From NCBI GenBank assembly GCA_050290225.1, contig JBNKHG010000007.1, forward strand, positions 83,626 to 147,625: a stretch of DNA of 64,000 bases. Reading direction: 5' to 3'. The stretch's first letter is position 1. Every line of letters starts with the position of its first letter. Source of the stretch: JBNKHG01 sp050290225. GTDB taxonomy: Bacteria; Pseudomonadota; Gammaproteobacteria; Pseudomonadales; Cellvibrionaceae. Under the pieces are notes generated by a model that saw only the letters and a program-made list of their open reading frames with translations, had not been told where the DNA came from and ran no database searches. The position numbers and the translations under genes are program-made. Below, in pieces: positions 51,001 to 59,739 of this stretch.

Positions 51001-51824
51001 GTCTTTCTCGTCCGGTACAAGTTATCGCCGTCACCGGCGGTAAGGGGGGTGTCGGTAAAAGCAATATTTCCGTCAATTTAAGTATTGCCCTGGCGGAATT
51101 GCGCCGCCGTGTGGTGTTGCTGGACGCCGACCTGGGACTGGCCAATGTGGACGTGTTGTTGGGCGTGCACGCCAATCGCACGCTGGCCGATGTGCTATCC
51201 GGTGAAGTATCACTCGAAGATGTGCTGGTGCCGGGACCTGGCGGCATAAAAATTGTGCCGGCCTCTTCAGGGGTGCAGCAGATGGCGGAACTGGGACCCA
51301 GACAGCATGCAGCCCTGATCAACGCATTCAGTGAGTTATCCGACCAGCTGGATGTGTTGGTGGTGGATACCGCTGCCGGTATATCGGATACGGTAGTGAG
51401 TTTTGTGCGGGCCTCCCAGGAAGTTATTGTGGTGGTTTGCGATGAACCGTCGTCCATCACCGATGCCTATGCCCTGATCAAACTGCTCAATAAAGATTAC
51501 GGTATGGTGCGGTTCCGGGTCGTGGCCAATATGACCCGCAGCCTGCAGGAAGGCGCCAACCTGTTTCACAAGCTCAACCAGGTGTGCGAAAAATTCCTCG
51601 ATGTTACGCTGCAATACGTGGGGCATATCCCGTTTGATGAAAATGTGCGCAAGGCCGTGCAGAGGCAAAAAGCCTTGTTGGAGTATGCTCCGCGCTGCAA
51701 GGCCGCCCAGGCCATTCGCAACCTGGCCCTGAAGATCGATAGCTGGCCCCTGCCCAACACAGCACGAGGTCACCTGGAATTCTTTGTCGAGCGGCTATTG
51801 CAGTCGGCATCCGTGGGTTTTTGA
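50997..51824 (+). CDS. fleN: Flagellar number regulator FleN (FlhG)
   Basis: FleN (275 aa) is a MinD-type ATPase that limits flagellar number by restraining FleQ. The deviant Walker A KGGVGKS is at 16-22, followed by LLDADLGLANVDVLLG and VLVVDTAAGISDTVVSFVRASQEVIVVVCDEPSSITDAYALIKLL. The C-terminal end (SWPLPNTARGHLEFFVERLLQ) matches Pseudomonas FleN. The N-terminal DQAxxLR helix found in some FlhG proteins to stimulate FlhF is not seen. The ATG overlaps the end of flhF and fliA follows by one base. Confidence 0.95.
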   Translation: MSLSRPVQVIAVTGGKGGVGKSNISVNLSIALAELRRRVVLLDADLGLANVDVLLGVHANRTLADVLSGEVSLEDVLVPGPGGIKIVPASSGVQQMAELGPRQHAALINAFSELSDQLDVLVVDTAAGISDTVVSFVRASQEVIVVVCDEPSSITDAYALIKLLNKDYGMVRFRVVANMTRSLQEGANLFHKLNQVCEKFLDVTLQYVGHIPFDENVRKAVQRQKALLEYAPRCKAAQAIRNLALKIDSWPLPNTARGHLEFFVERLLQSASVGF

Positions 51825-51825
51825 T

Positions 51826-52575
51826 ATGGCGGCCGCCGACGGATTAGCCATGTATGACAATGCTCAGACCTGCGGTGTGATACGGGTTGAAGAATACGCG
51901 TCACTGGTGAAACGTATAGCCCACCATATGATGATACGCATGCCCGCAAGTGTACAGGTGGAAGACCTGATTCAAGCGGGCATGATCGGCCTGCTGGAAG
52001 CGGCTCAAAAGTACGATGCCTCCCGGGGTGCCAGTTTCGAAACTTATGCCGGCATTCGCATCCGCGGAGCCATTGTCGATGAGATGCGTCGCGGCGATTG
52101 GGCGCCGCGTTCCGTTCACCGCAATTCCCGCCGAATATCCGAAGCCATCGTTGCGGTAGAGGCGCGTACCGGGCGCGATGCCCAGGATCATGAGGTGGCC
52201 GAAGAATTGAATGTAGAGCTCAAGGAGTATTTCGGTATGCTCCAGGACGCTTCCTCGACTCGCCTGTTCAGTTTTGAGGAGGCCTTTGGCGATGACGAGA
52301 GTCGACTGGATGCCGGCAATGCCAGTATGGCTTTTGTGCCTCCCCATGACGGTTTGCAGAGGGAATCCCTAAAGCAATCCCTGGCCCAGGCGATAACCCA
52401 ATTGCCAGAGCGCGAAAAGCTGGTGTTGTCGCTTTATTATGACGAAGAGCTCAACCTCAAGGAAATTGGTCAAATAATCGGCGTGAGCGAATCCCGGGTC
52501 AGCCAGATTCACAGTCAGGCGGCGATGCGTTTGCGCTCGCGCCTGACAGACTGGGTGGGCGACAGCACACCCTAG
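51826..52575 (+). CDS. fliA: Flagellar sigma factor FliA (sigma-28)
   Basis: FliA (249 aa) transcribes late flagellar and chemotaxis genes. Regions 2 (VEDLIQAGMIGLLEAAQKYDASRGASFETYAGIRIRGAIVDEMRRGDWAPRSVHRNSRRI), 3 and 4 (LPEREKLVLSLYYDEELNLKEIGQIIGVSESRVSQIHSQAAMRLRSRL) are complete. ATG at 51826 directly follows fleN; an alternative ATG at 51850 would remove 8 residues. It is the probable reader of the sigma-28 promoters at 8582 and 14572. Confidence 0.96.
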   Translation: MAAADGLAMYDNAQTCGVIRVEEYASLVKRIAHHMMIRMPASVQVEDLIQAGMIGLLEAAQKYDASRGASFETYAGIRIRGAIVDEMRRGDWAPRSVHRNSRRISEAIVAVEARTGRDAQDHEVAEELNVELKEYFGMLQDASSTRLFSFEEAFGDDESRLDAGNASMAFVPPHDGLQRESLKQSLAQAITQLPEREKLVLSLYYDEELNLKEIGQIIGVSESRVSQIHSQAAMRLRSRLTDWVGDSTP

Positions 52576-52591
52576 GGTGAACCGTGTGCTG
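52563..52591 (+). promoter_or_regulatory. Hairpin at the end of fliA
   Basis: CAGCACAC (52563-52570) pairs with GTGTGCTG (52584-52591), spanning the fliA stop, with an inner ACCCTAGGGT palindrome. It lacks a T-run. The 219-base fliA-cheY gap holds no other recognised signal. Confidence 0.45.
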
Positions 52592-52794
52592 GATAAGCGG
52601 GACCCGGCGTTGACCCCGGGATAGAATCCCAGTAACGTTGCGCGCAAATAACGATGGCCTGGAGAGCCGGCGTCTGACGATAGCGGTAGTGGACTCCAAG
52701 TACTAAGGATGGAATATGGACCGCAGCGAGCTGCGGGACTACCAACCAACGATTTACTAAACGGAATCCCTGGCGAGGGAAGACGGAGGTTGCA

Positions 52795-53181
52795 TTGGAC
52801 AAAAACATGAAAATCCTGATTGTCGACGACTTCTCGACAATGCGACGGATTATAAAAAACCTGCTGAGAGACCTGGGGTTCTCCAATACCCAGGAGGCCG
52901 ATGACGGCATGACGGCGCTGCCGATGCTGAAAAGCGGTGATTTCGATTTCCTGGTCACCGACTGGAACATGCCCGGCATGACCGGCATCGATCTTCTCAA
53001 AGCCGTGCGCGCCGATGAAAAACTCTCGTCCCTGCCGGTACTGATGGTGACCGCTGAGGCCAAGCGTGACCAGATTATCGAAGCAGCCCAGTCCGGGGTG
53101 AATGGGTATGTTGTCAAACCTTTTACCGCGCAAGCCCTGAAAGAAAAGATCGAAAAAATATTCGAGCGTGTCGAAAGTTAA
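52795..53181 (+). CDS. cheY: Chemotaxis response regulator CheY
   Basis: CheY (128 aa) carries the signal from CheA to FliM. It is a single receiver domain: ILIVDDFSTMRRIIKNLLRDLGF, phospho-acceptor Asp56 in LVTDWNMPGMTG (numbered from the TTG), Thr in MVTAEAK and Lys in VVKPFT. The TTG at 52795 is taken because GGAGG stands 5 bases before it; the ATG at 52807 would remove 4 residues and lacks a close ribosome site. Confidence 0.96.
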   Translation: MDKNMKILIVDDFSTMRRIIKNLLRDLGFSNTQEADDGMTALPMLKSGDFDFLVTDWNMPGMTGIDLLKAVRADEKLSSLPVLMVTAEAKRDQIIEAAQSGVNGYVVKPFTAQALKEKIEKIFERVES

Positions 53182-53209
53182 TAATGATAAAGGACAACAA
53201 GGCTTGGCG

Positions 53210-54010
53210 ATGGAATCAGAATCCCAGCTACATAAGAATCAGGAATTTATTTCCGAACTCCAGGATTGTGCCAAACTACTGGTAGAAAAACTTCAAGGCG
53301 ATCACTATGAAGACGCCTCCAAGCTGATTCACAGCATGGTGGCAGCCCGTGATCGGCATATTTTCCAGTCGGTGGGGCGTCTTACCCGCGGGCTGCACAA
53401 TTCCATTCTCAATTTTCATGTGGACGCGGACCTGGACAAGGAACCGCCAACGGTGGAGAGCTCCGATGTGCGCGATGCCACCGACCGCCTTTCCTATGTC
53501 ATGGAATTGACGCAGAAAGCGGCCGACAAAACCATGGACATGGTGGAGGCCTCGGCCCCCATTGCCATGAACCTCGGTCAGGAAGCCAGTTCCCTGCGCG
53601 ATGAATGGGCGCGTCTCAAGCGCCGCGAAATGACCCCCGGAGAGTTTCGTCACCTGTACAAGCGCATGGATGAATTTCTCGGGCAGATGGATGTTGGCAC
53701 AGAGCAACTCAACAGGAACCTGCAGGACATTATTCTGGAGCAGGGTTTTCAGGATCTCACCGGCCAGGTACTCAAGCGCGTGATCGGGTTGATTACCGAA
53801 GTTGAACAGGATTTGGTCAGCCTGGTCCGTATTGCCGGACAGGTTGAAGAAATTACAGGTTTGGTGAACGAGGTCGATACAGACCCGGGTGCACTCAAGA
53901 ACAAAAAGACTGCCGAGGCCGAAGGACCCCAGATTCACGCCGCTGTTCGAGACGATGTCGTCTCGGGTCAGGACGAAGTCGACGATCTGTTGTCCAGCCT
54001 GGGCTTCTAA
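53210..54010 (+). CDS. cheZ: CheY-P phosphatase CheZ
   Basis: CheZ (266 aa) removes phosphate from CheY. It is a long helical-hairpin protein with the active segment DIILEQGFQDLTGQVLKRVIGLI, where the Gln of QDLTGQ inserts in CheY. The C-terminal CheY-binding peptide DVVSGQDEVDDLLSSLGF matches other CheZ proteins exactly in style. ATG at 53210 has AAGG before it; an in-frame GTG at 53168 inside cheY is less likely. Confidence 0.95.
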   Translation: MESESQLHKNQEFISELQDCAKLLVEKLQGDHYEDASKLIHSMVAARDRHIFQSVGRLTRGLHNSILNFHVDADLDKEPPTVESSDVRDATDRLSYVMELTQKAADKTMDMVEASAPIAMNLGQEASSLRDEWARLKRREMTPGEFRHLYKRMDEFLGQMDVGTEQLNRNLQDIILEQGFQDLTGQVLKRVIGLITEVEQDLVSLVRIAGQVEEITGLVNEVDTDPGALKNKKTAEAEGPQIHAAVRDDVVSGQDEVDDLLSSLGF

Positions 54011-54106
54011 AAGCCCCCCGGCACTACAGTGGTTTTACAAACATTTAAAACAATGCGCAGGCCACACCTCCTAGGCCAATACCCTTGGGGAAAAGAGGAA
54101 GGTTGA

Positions 54107-56437
54107 ATGGGTTTCGGTGATGACGAAGATATCCTTCAGGATTTTCTGGTTGAAGCTGGTGAGATATTAGAGCAGTTATCTGAACAGTTGGTAGACCTGG
54201 AACAGCGTCCCGATGACACCGGCTTATTGAACGCTATTTTCCGTGGTTTCCACACCGTTAAGGGGGGGGCCGGTTTTCTACAGCTCACGCCCATGGTCGA
54301 CTGTTGCCATGTGACGGAAAACCTCTTCGATATTCTGCGCAACGGCAAGCGGGAAGTAACGCCCGAGCTGATGGACGTGGTGCTGCAGGCACTCGATGCG
54401 GTCAACTTGCAATTTGAGCAAATTTCCCAACGCGAAGCGCTGACGCCCGCCGATCCTGCGCTGATCCGGGCGCTGGAGCGATTGGTCTCCTGTGAGGACC
54501 TGGCGACTTCAGCACCCATGGCTGCACAAGTGGTGCAGGCCGCCGTGGAAGCGGTGGGCGAAATGACCCTGGATACCGCCGGTGTCGGCGATGGCGATAT
54601 CACCGATGCCGAATTCGAGGACCTGCTGGACGCTATCAGTGAAGTCCCAACCGATACCGGGCGATTGAAAGCGCCAGCCGCAGCATCGAATCCGGCCGTC
54701 AAAGAACCGACGCGGGAGGGTGGCGACGAGATCTCCGAAGATGAATTTGAGGCTCTGCTGGACCAATTGCACGGCAAAGGCAAGGGACCTGGTGCCGCAC
54801 CCGAGCCGCCACCGGCGATAAAATCGGCGGCTGCGGCCAACAGTGACGAAATCAGTGAAGATGAATTCGAGGCATTGCTGGATCAGTTGCACGGCAAAGG
54901 CAAGGGGCCCGGAGCCGCGCCGGCCGCTCCCCGGGAACCGGAGAGCGAAGCCGCGGACGATGAGCTGATTACCGAAGACGAATTTGAGGCGCTACTGGAT
55001 CAGTTGCACGGCAAGGGCAAATCACCCGGAGATACCCCTGTCGCAGGTTCCGAAACCGGTTCCGCGGCAGCAACGCCAGTCGCTGCAGAGCCGTCTTTGG
55101 CAGATGCACCGGCGGCGGTCGAGAAACCCGCCGTCGAGCCTGAAGCCAACACCCCGGCGCCACTTGGCGAAAGCACGCCTGCTGCGGCCCCCGAGCCGGC
55201 ACCGCAACCGGCGTTCGCCTCCCGGGCGCAAACCGGGCGCGACAATGCCGCCCAGCAGACCAGTGTTGCCGCCGGCGAGACCACCGTGCGGGTCGATACC
55301 CAGCGCCTGGATGACATCATGAATATGGTCGGTGAGCTGGTGCTGGTGCGCAACCGGTTGGTGCGCCTCGGGCTGAGCAGCAATGACGAATCCCTGTCCA
55401 AGGCGGTCAACAACCTGGACGTGGTCACTGCGGATCTGCAGACCTCGGTGATGAAAACCCGTATGCAGCCGATCAAAAAGGTGTTCGGTCGCTTCCCCCG
55501 GGTGGTAAGGGATCTGGCCCGCAATCTGAAAAAAGAGATCAATCTCGAGCTGCAGGGTGAAGAGACGGACCTGGACAAAAACCTGGTGGAGGCACTCGCC
55601 GATCCGCTGGTGCACCTGGTGCGCAACTCGGTGGACCATGGCATTGAGTTGCCGGCCGAGCGTGAAGCCAAGGGCAAGCCACGGGTGGGCAAAGTGATTC
55701 TGGCGGCGGAGCAGGAGGGGGATCATATTCTCCTGTCCATCACCGATGACGGTGCCGGTATGGACCCCGACAAGTTGCGCGGCATTGCTGTAGAAAAGGG
55801 GCTCTATGACCCAGACGCCGCCCAGCGCCTGTCGGACACAGAGGCTTTCAATCTGATATTTGCTCCCGGTTTTTCAACCAAGAGGGAAATTTCCGATGTG
55901 TCCGGCCGTGGTGTCGGCATGGACGTGGTAAAAACCAAGATCACCCAACTCAACGGTTCCATCGAAATCCAGTCGCGCCTGGGCGAGGGGACGCGGATGG
56001 TGATCAAGGTTCCGTTGACGTTGGCGATTATGCCGACCTTGATGATCATGTTGGGAGAGCAGACGTTTGCCCTGCCCCTGGTGAGCGTCAACGAAATTTT
56101 TCATATGGACCTGACAAAATCTCATATTGTCGATGGCCAGGAGTGTGTAACGATACGGGAACGGGCAATTCCCATTTTCCACCTCAAGCGTTGGTTGGTG
56201 AAAGGTGCTTCCGGTGAAGCGTCGCCACAGGAGGCACATGTTGTCATCGTGTCAGTGGGGACCCAGCGCGTGGGTTTTGTGGTGGACCAGCTGATCGGCC
56301 AGGAAGAGGTGGTGATCAAGCCGCTGGGGAAAATGTTACACGGAACGCCGGGAATGGCGGGGGCCACCATAACGGGGGATGGAACCATCGCCCTGATCCT
56401 GGATGTGCCCAGCATGTTGAAGCGCTACAGCGGTTAA
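54107..56437 (+). CDS. cheA: Chemotaxis histidine kinase CheA
   Basis: CheA (776 aa) autophosphorylates and feeds CheY and CheB. P1 Hpt has His49 in FRGFHTVKGGAGFLQL. A long linker follows with a repeated module, EDEFEALLDQLHGKGKGPG and close copies near residues 208, 249 and 290, and a related TDAEFEDLLDAISEV near 166. Dimer P3, kinase P4 (LVRNSVDHGIELPAEREAKGKPRVG, DDGAGMDPDKLR, GRGVGMDVVKTKI) and CheW-like P5 complete it. A classical P2 is not obvious. Similar LLD.LHGKG repeats are known in Pseudomonas-type CheA. ATG at 54107 has AGGAAGG. Confidence 0.96.
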   Translation: MGFGDDEDILQDFLVEAGEILEQLSEQLVDLEQRPDDTGLLNAIFRGFHTVKGGAGFLQLTPMVDCCHVTENLFDILRNGKREVTPELMDVVLQALDAVNLQFEQISQREALTPADPALIRALERLVSCEDLATSAPMAAQVVQAAVEAVGEMTLDTAGVGDGDITDAEFEDLLDAISEVPTDTGRLKAPAAASNPAVKEPTREGGDEISEDEFEALLDQLHGKGKGPGAAPEPPPAIKSAAAANSDEISEDEFEALLDQLHGKGKGPGAAPAAPREPESEAADDELITEDEFEALLDQLHGKGKSPGDTPVAGSETGSAAATPVAAEPSLADAPAAVEKPAVEPEANTPAPLGESTPAAAPEPAPQPAFASRAQTGRDNAAQQTSVAAGETTVRVDTQRLDDIMNMVGELVLVRNRLVRLGLSSNDESLSKAVNNLDVVTADLQTSVMKTRMQPIKKVFGRFPRVVRDLARNLKKEINLELQGEETDLDKNLVEALADPLVHLVRNSVDHGIELPAEREAKGKPRVGKVILAAEQEGDHILLSITDDGAGMDPDKLRGIAVEKGLYDPDAAQRLSDTEAFNLIFAPGFSTKREISDVSGRGVGMDVVKTKITQLNGSIEIQSRLGEGTRMVIKVPLTLAIMPTLMIMLGEQTFALPLVSVNEIFHMDLTKSHIVDGQECVTIRERAIPIFHLKRWLVKGASGEASPQEAHVVIVSVGTQRVGFVVDQLIGQEEVVIKPLGKMLHGTPGMAGATITGDGTIALILDVPSMLKRYSG

Positions 56438-56504
56438 TGTATGAGTGAATCCGGTTGTTCTCCTTGCTGTCTGTGGCGTGCTTGTTCGGTAGGGAGCCTC
56501 AATA

Positions 56505-57641
56505 ATGCCTATTAAAGTGTTGATCGTTGATGATTCCCATTTCTTTCAGCACCGCCTTAAGGAAATGATCAATAGTCATTCCGAACTGGAAGTGGTGGGG
56601 GTGGCGTCCAACGGCCGCGAAGGCGTGGATCTGGCCGAGCGTTTGCGCCCCGATGTGATTACCATGGACTTTGAAATGCCCGTCATGGACGGTGTTACCG
56701 CGGTTCGACAGATCATGGCGCGACGAGCGGTCCCCATACTGATGTTTTCCTCACTGACCTACGAAGGTGCCCGCATTACGCTTGACGCGCTGGAAGCCGG
56801 TGCCGTCGACTTTATGCCGAAAAACTTTGCGGAAGTATCGCGTGATTCAGCGGCACTCAAACGCAAATTGCACGAACGATTGTGCACTATTGCCCGGGGC
56901 AGTCAGTCCTCAGCGACCAGCCCGGTGCCTGCCGCTTCACGCCCCGCTGCCAACACGGCTCCCGCTCCGGCTGCGTTTCGTCCCAATACGCCTGGCGCTG
57001 GCGCAGTCCGTCCCCGACATGATGCGGGTTCTGCGGAACCGGCTCCACCGACGCAGCAGGCGAGCGGCGGTCTCAAAAATAAACTCAGTCTGTTGGCTAT
57101 CGGTGCCTCTACCGGTGGTCCGGTGGCCCTGACCGAAGTACTGACCCAATTACCGGCGAATTTTCCCCTGCCTATTGTCCTGATCCAGCATATGCCGGAG
57201 AACTTCACCAAGGCCTTTGCCGAGCGCCTTAATAAGCAGTGCCGAATCGAGGTCCGGGAAGCCCGGGACGGTGATGCGCTGCGGCCGGGATTGGCGTTGT
57301 TGGCCCCCGGTGGCCAGCAGATGATGCTGGACAAGTGTGGTCGGCGGGTAAAGGTGATTCCCGGAGATTCGCGAGTCAACTATAAACCGTCGCTTGATAT
57401 CACATTGGGTTCTGCCGCTAACAGCCTTGGTGAGCGGGTACTGGGCATTATCCTGACGGGTATGGGGTCCGATGGTTGTGAAGGCGCGCGTCTGCTTAAA
57501 AGTCGCGGCGCTACCATCTGGTCCCAGGACGAGGCCAGCAGTGTGGTCTATGGAATGCCCATGGCGGTGGCAAGGGCCAGGCTGACGGATCAAGTGCTTG
57601 GCTTGAAAGACATTGGTCCACGTATCGTGCAGGAAGTCTAA
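56505..57641 (+). CDS. cheB: Chemotaxis protein-glutamate methylesterase CheB
   Basis: CheB (378 aa) demethylates receptors for adaptation. The receiver has Asp55 in VITMDFEMPVMDG. A Pro/Ala-rich linker (about 130-190) precedes the esterase domain with Ser202 in IGASTGGPVALTEVL, His in LIQHMPENFTKAFAERLN and Asp in ILTGMGSDGCEGA. A ribosome site AGGGAG lies before the ATG. It lies between cheA and motC. Confidence 0.96.
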   Translation: MPIKVLIVDDSHFFQHRLKEMINSHSELEVVGVASNGREGVDLAERLRPDVITMDFEMPVMDGVTAVRQIMARRAVPILMFSSLTYEGARITLDALEAGAVDFMPKNFAEVSRDSAALKRKLHERLCTIARGSQSSATSPVPAASRPAANTAPAPAAFRPNTPGAGAVRPRHDAGSAEPAPPTQQASGGLKNKLSLLAIGASTGGPVALTEVLTQLPANFPLPIVLIQHMPENFTKAFAERLNKQCRIEVREARDGDALRPGLALLAPGGQQMMLDKCGRRVKVIPGDSRVNYKPSLDITLGSAANSLGERVLGIILTGMGSDGCEGARLLKSRGATIWSQDEASSVVYGMPMAVARARLTDQVLGLKDIGPRIVQEV

Positions 57642-57643
57642 CC

Positions 57644-58384
57644 ATGGATATGCTCAGCATCCTGGGAGTGATCATCGGCTTCGCCGCACTCTTGGGCGGT
57701 AACCTGATGGAGGGCGGCAGCTGGCAGTCGTTGCTGAATGGCCCGGCAGCGGTGATCGTGATTGGCGGTACCCTGGGCGCGGCTATACTGCAAACCCCCA
57801 AGGCCAGTTTGCGGCGAGCCCTCGAGTTGTCACGCTGGGTGTTCGTGCCTCCTTCGAACGCCTTTCAGGAAGGTGTGGACAGGGTGGTACGCTGGGCGGT
57901 GGCGGCGCGGAAAGAGGGCTTGCTGGGTCTGGAAACCCTGTCTGAAACTGAACCCGATCGCTTTTCACGCAAAGGTCTGGAGCTGCTGGTGGATGGCTCC
58001 GAACCCGACGCCATTCGGCGCGCCCTGGAAACCGAGTTGATCGTGCAGGAGCAGCGTGACAGTGATGCCGTCAAATTTTATGAGAGTATGGGTGGCTATG
58101 CCCCGACCATCGGTATTATCGGTGCGGTGATGGGATTGATTCATGTGATGCGCAACCTGGCGGATCCCAACGAACTGGGGCCGGGTATCGCTATCGCTTT
58201 TGTGGCGACTATTTACGGCGTGGCCTTGGCCAACCTGCTGCTGTTGCCCGTGGCCAATAAATTGAAGATGTGTATCAATGAACGTTCCCAGTTTCACGAG
58301 CTGATTATCGAAGGCATTATCGCCATTGCGGAGGGGGAGAATCCCCGCGCGATCGAAATGAAGCTCAACGGCTACTTGCGGTAA
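57644..58384 (+). CDS. motC: Flagellar stator protein MotC (MotA family)
   Basis: MotC (246 aa) is the proton-channel stator subunit of the second Pseudomonas-type stator. Four membrane helices are seen, including LSILGVIIGFAALLGGNLMEGG at the start and the MotA/TolQ signature GGYAPTIGIIGAVMGLIHVMRNLADPNELGPGIAIAFVATIYGVALANLLLLPVANKL. It lies 2 bases after cheB, with motD 6 bases after. No other stator pair is in the window. Confidence 0.94.
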   Translation: MDMLSILGVIIGFAALLGGNLMEGGSWQSLLNGPAAVIVIGGTLGAAILQTPKASLRRALELSRWVFVPPSNAFQEGVDRVVRWAVAARKEGLLGLETLSETEPDRFSRKGLELLVDGSEPDAIRRALETELIVQEQRDSDAVKFYESMGGYAPTIGIIGAVMGLIHVMRNLADPNELGPGIAIAFVATIYGVALANLLLLPVANKLKMCINERSQFHELIIEGIIAIAEGENPRAIEMKLNGYLR

Positions 58385-58390
58385 GCCATC

Positions 58391-59509
58391 ATGCCTCGAC
58401 GTCGGCCAGTAGAACTCAATATCAGTCACGAGCGCTGGTTGGTGTCCTATTCCGACTTTATTACGCTGCTGTTCGCATTTTTTGTGGTGATGTACTCGGT
58501 CTCGCAGGTCAACGAGAGCAAGTACCGGGTTCTGTCCAATACGCTGATGGATGCCTTCAGTGATGCCAAGGAAAGTCGCCTGGATCCGATTCAACTGGGT
58601 CAATCCAGTGCTTCAACCAAACCGTCGGCGATTGAACTCGAGGATGAAGACAGTGGTGAGTTTACCGGGGACGGCGCCTTTGAGCGCACCGCGGACCTTC
58701 CACAATTGGCGGAGCAGATTCGCGCTGAGTTCCGAGACCTGATTGACGACCAGTTGGTGCAGGTGCGCAGCAACGAATTTTGGTTGCAGGTGGAGTTGCC
58801 GGACAGCATTCTCTTCAGCAGCGGCAAAATCGAGCCCAGCCAGCAGGCAAGGGGGATCTTTGACGATATTGCCAAACTGCTTGGCGGCTTTAACAATCCG
58901 GTGCAAGTGGAGGGACATACCGACGACACCCCCATTGGGACATCCCAATTTCCGAGTAACTGGGAACTGTCCTCAGCCCGGGCGGCTGCCGTGGTGAAGT
59001 TGCTTATCGAGGGGGGGGTAGCCCCGGGGCGGCTCTCTGCGGTTGGCTTTGGCGAATTCAGCCCTATTGCCGATAACGGCACAGAGGCGGGGCGTCGGCA
59101 AAATCGCCGGGTGGTTTTGATGATTGCCCGTGAGCGTATCGAGCGGCCACGGGTCAACACCCGACCTCAAATGGAGGAGGCGCTGGCATCGCCTCAGCCA
59201 CAGGTGAGCCAACCCTATCCACAACCGGGGCTGAAAAAACCGGCAACGCTCCCGTTACCGGATGATGGCTTGAATCCGGAGGAGGTGCAGGCCCGATTGG
59301 ATGTGCTGCTCGAACAGGGCGGGCAGGAGACCTCGACACCGTTAAGTGACATACTTGTGCCCGAAACTGAACCTGCAGAGGGTAACGAAATCAAGCAGCC
59401 ATTGCCTGCCAAACCGCTGGTGCAGGTGGGGGATATTAAAGCGGTCGAGCTTGAAGGGGGCGGTTTGCTCTTTAGCAGTGATCCGGATCTGCCGAGGCAT
59501 GTCGAGTAG
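58391..59509 (+). CDS. motD: Flagellar stator protein MotD (MotB family)
   Basis: MotD (372 aa) anchors the stator to peptidoglycan. A single membrane helix bears the proton-carrying Asp (WLVSYSDFITLLFAFFVVMYSVSQVNESKY). The OmpA-type domain (about 135-250) has VEGHTDDTPIGTSQFPSNWELSSARAAAVVKLLIEGGV and GFGEFSPIADNGTEAGRRQNRRVVLMI. The C-terminal extension of about 120 residues is Pro- and Gln-rich and of unknown role. Proton coupling is assumed from the family. Confidence 0.94.
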   Translation: MPRRRPVELNISHERWLVSYSDFITLLFAFFVVMYSVSQVNESKYRVLSNTLMDAFSDAKESRLDPIQLGQSSASTKPSAIELEDEDSGEFTGDGAFERTADLPQLAEQIRAEFRDLIDDQLVQVRSNEFWLQVELPDSILFSSGKIEPSQQARGIFDDIAKLLGGFNNPVQVEGHTDDTPIGTSQFPSNWELSSARAAAVVKLLIEGGVAPGRLSAVGFGEFSPIADNGTEAGRRQNRRVVLMIARERIERPRVNTRPQMEEALASPQPQVSQPYPQPGLKKPATLPLPDDGLNPEEVQARLDVLLEQGGQETSTPLSDILVPETEPAEGNEIKQPLPAKPLVQVGDIKAVELEGGGLLFSSDPDLPRHVE

Positions 59510-59552
59510 AGCCAGGCAACAATATAAGCGGGGCAATTGAGTGGCAGAGGGC

Positions 59553-59568
59553 TGGCATAAAAATTGCC
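59553..59568 (+). promoter_or_regulatory. Sigma-54 promoter upstream of parC
   Basis: TGGCATAAAAATTGCC is a perfect match to TGGCAY-N5-TTGC with GG-N10-GC. It lies 44 bases after motD and about 172 bases before parC, giving parC-parP-cheW a likely sigma-54 start separate from the upstream che-mot run. No other site was recognised in this gap. Confidence 0.8.
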
Positions 59569-59739
59569 TTTTTGTTTTGTGTGTAGAAAGCGTCAACGAG
59601 TCTGTCGTAACCACACGCCGATCTATCAGTGGTTGATGTAAGCAGTGGCCATTTAAAATGTCAGATTAACTTGATGGTCGTCAATACGGCCAGATTATTG
59701 GGGCTGCAAAGATTAACGTGGTACCCGGGGGAGTGAGAC

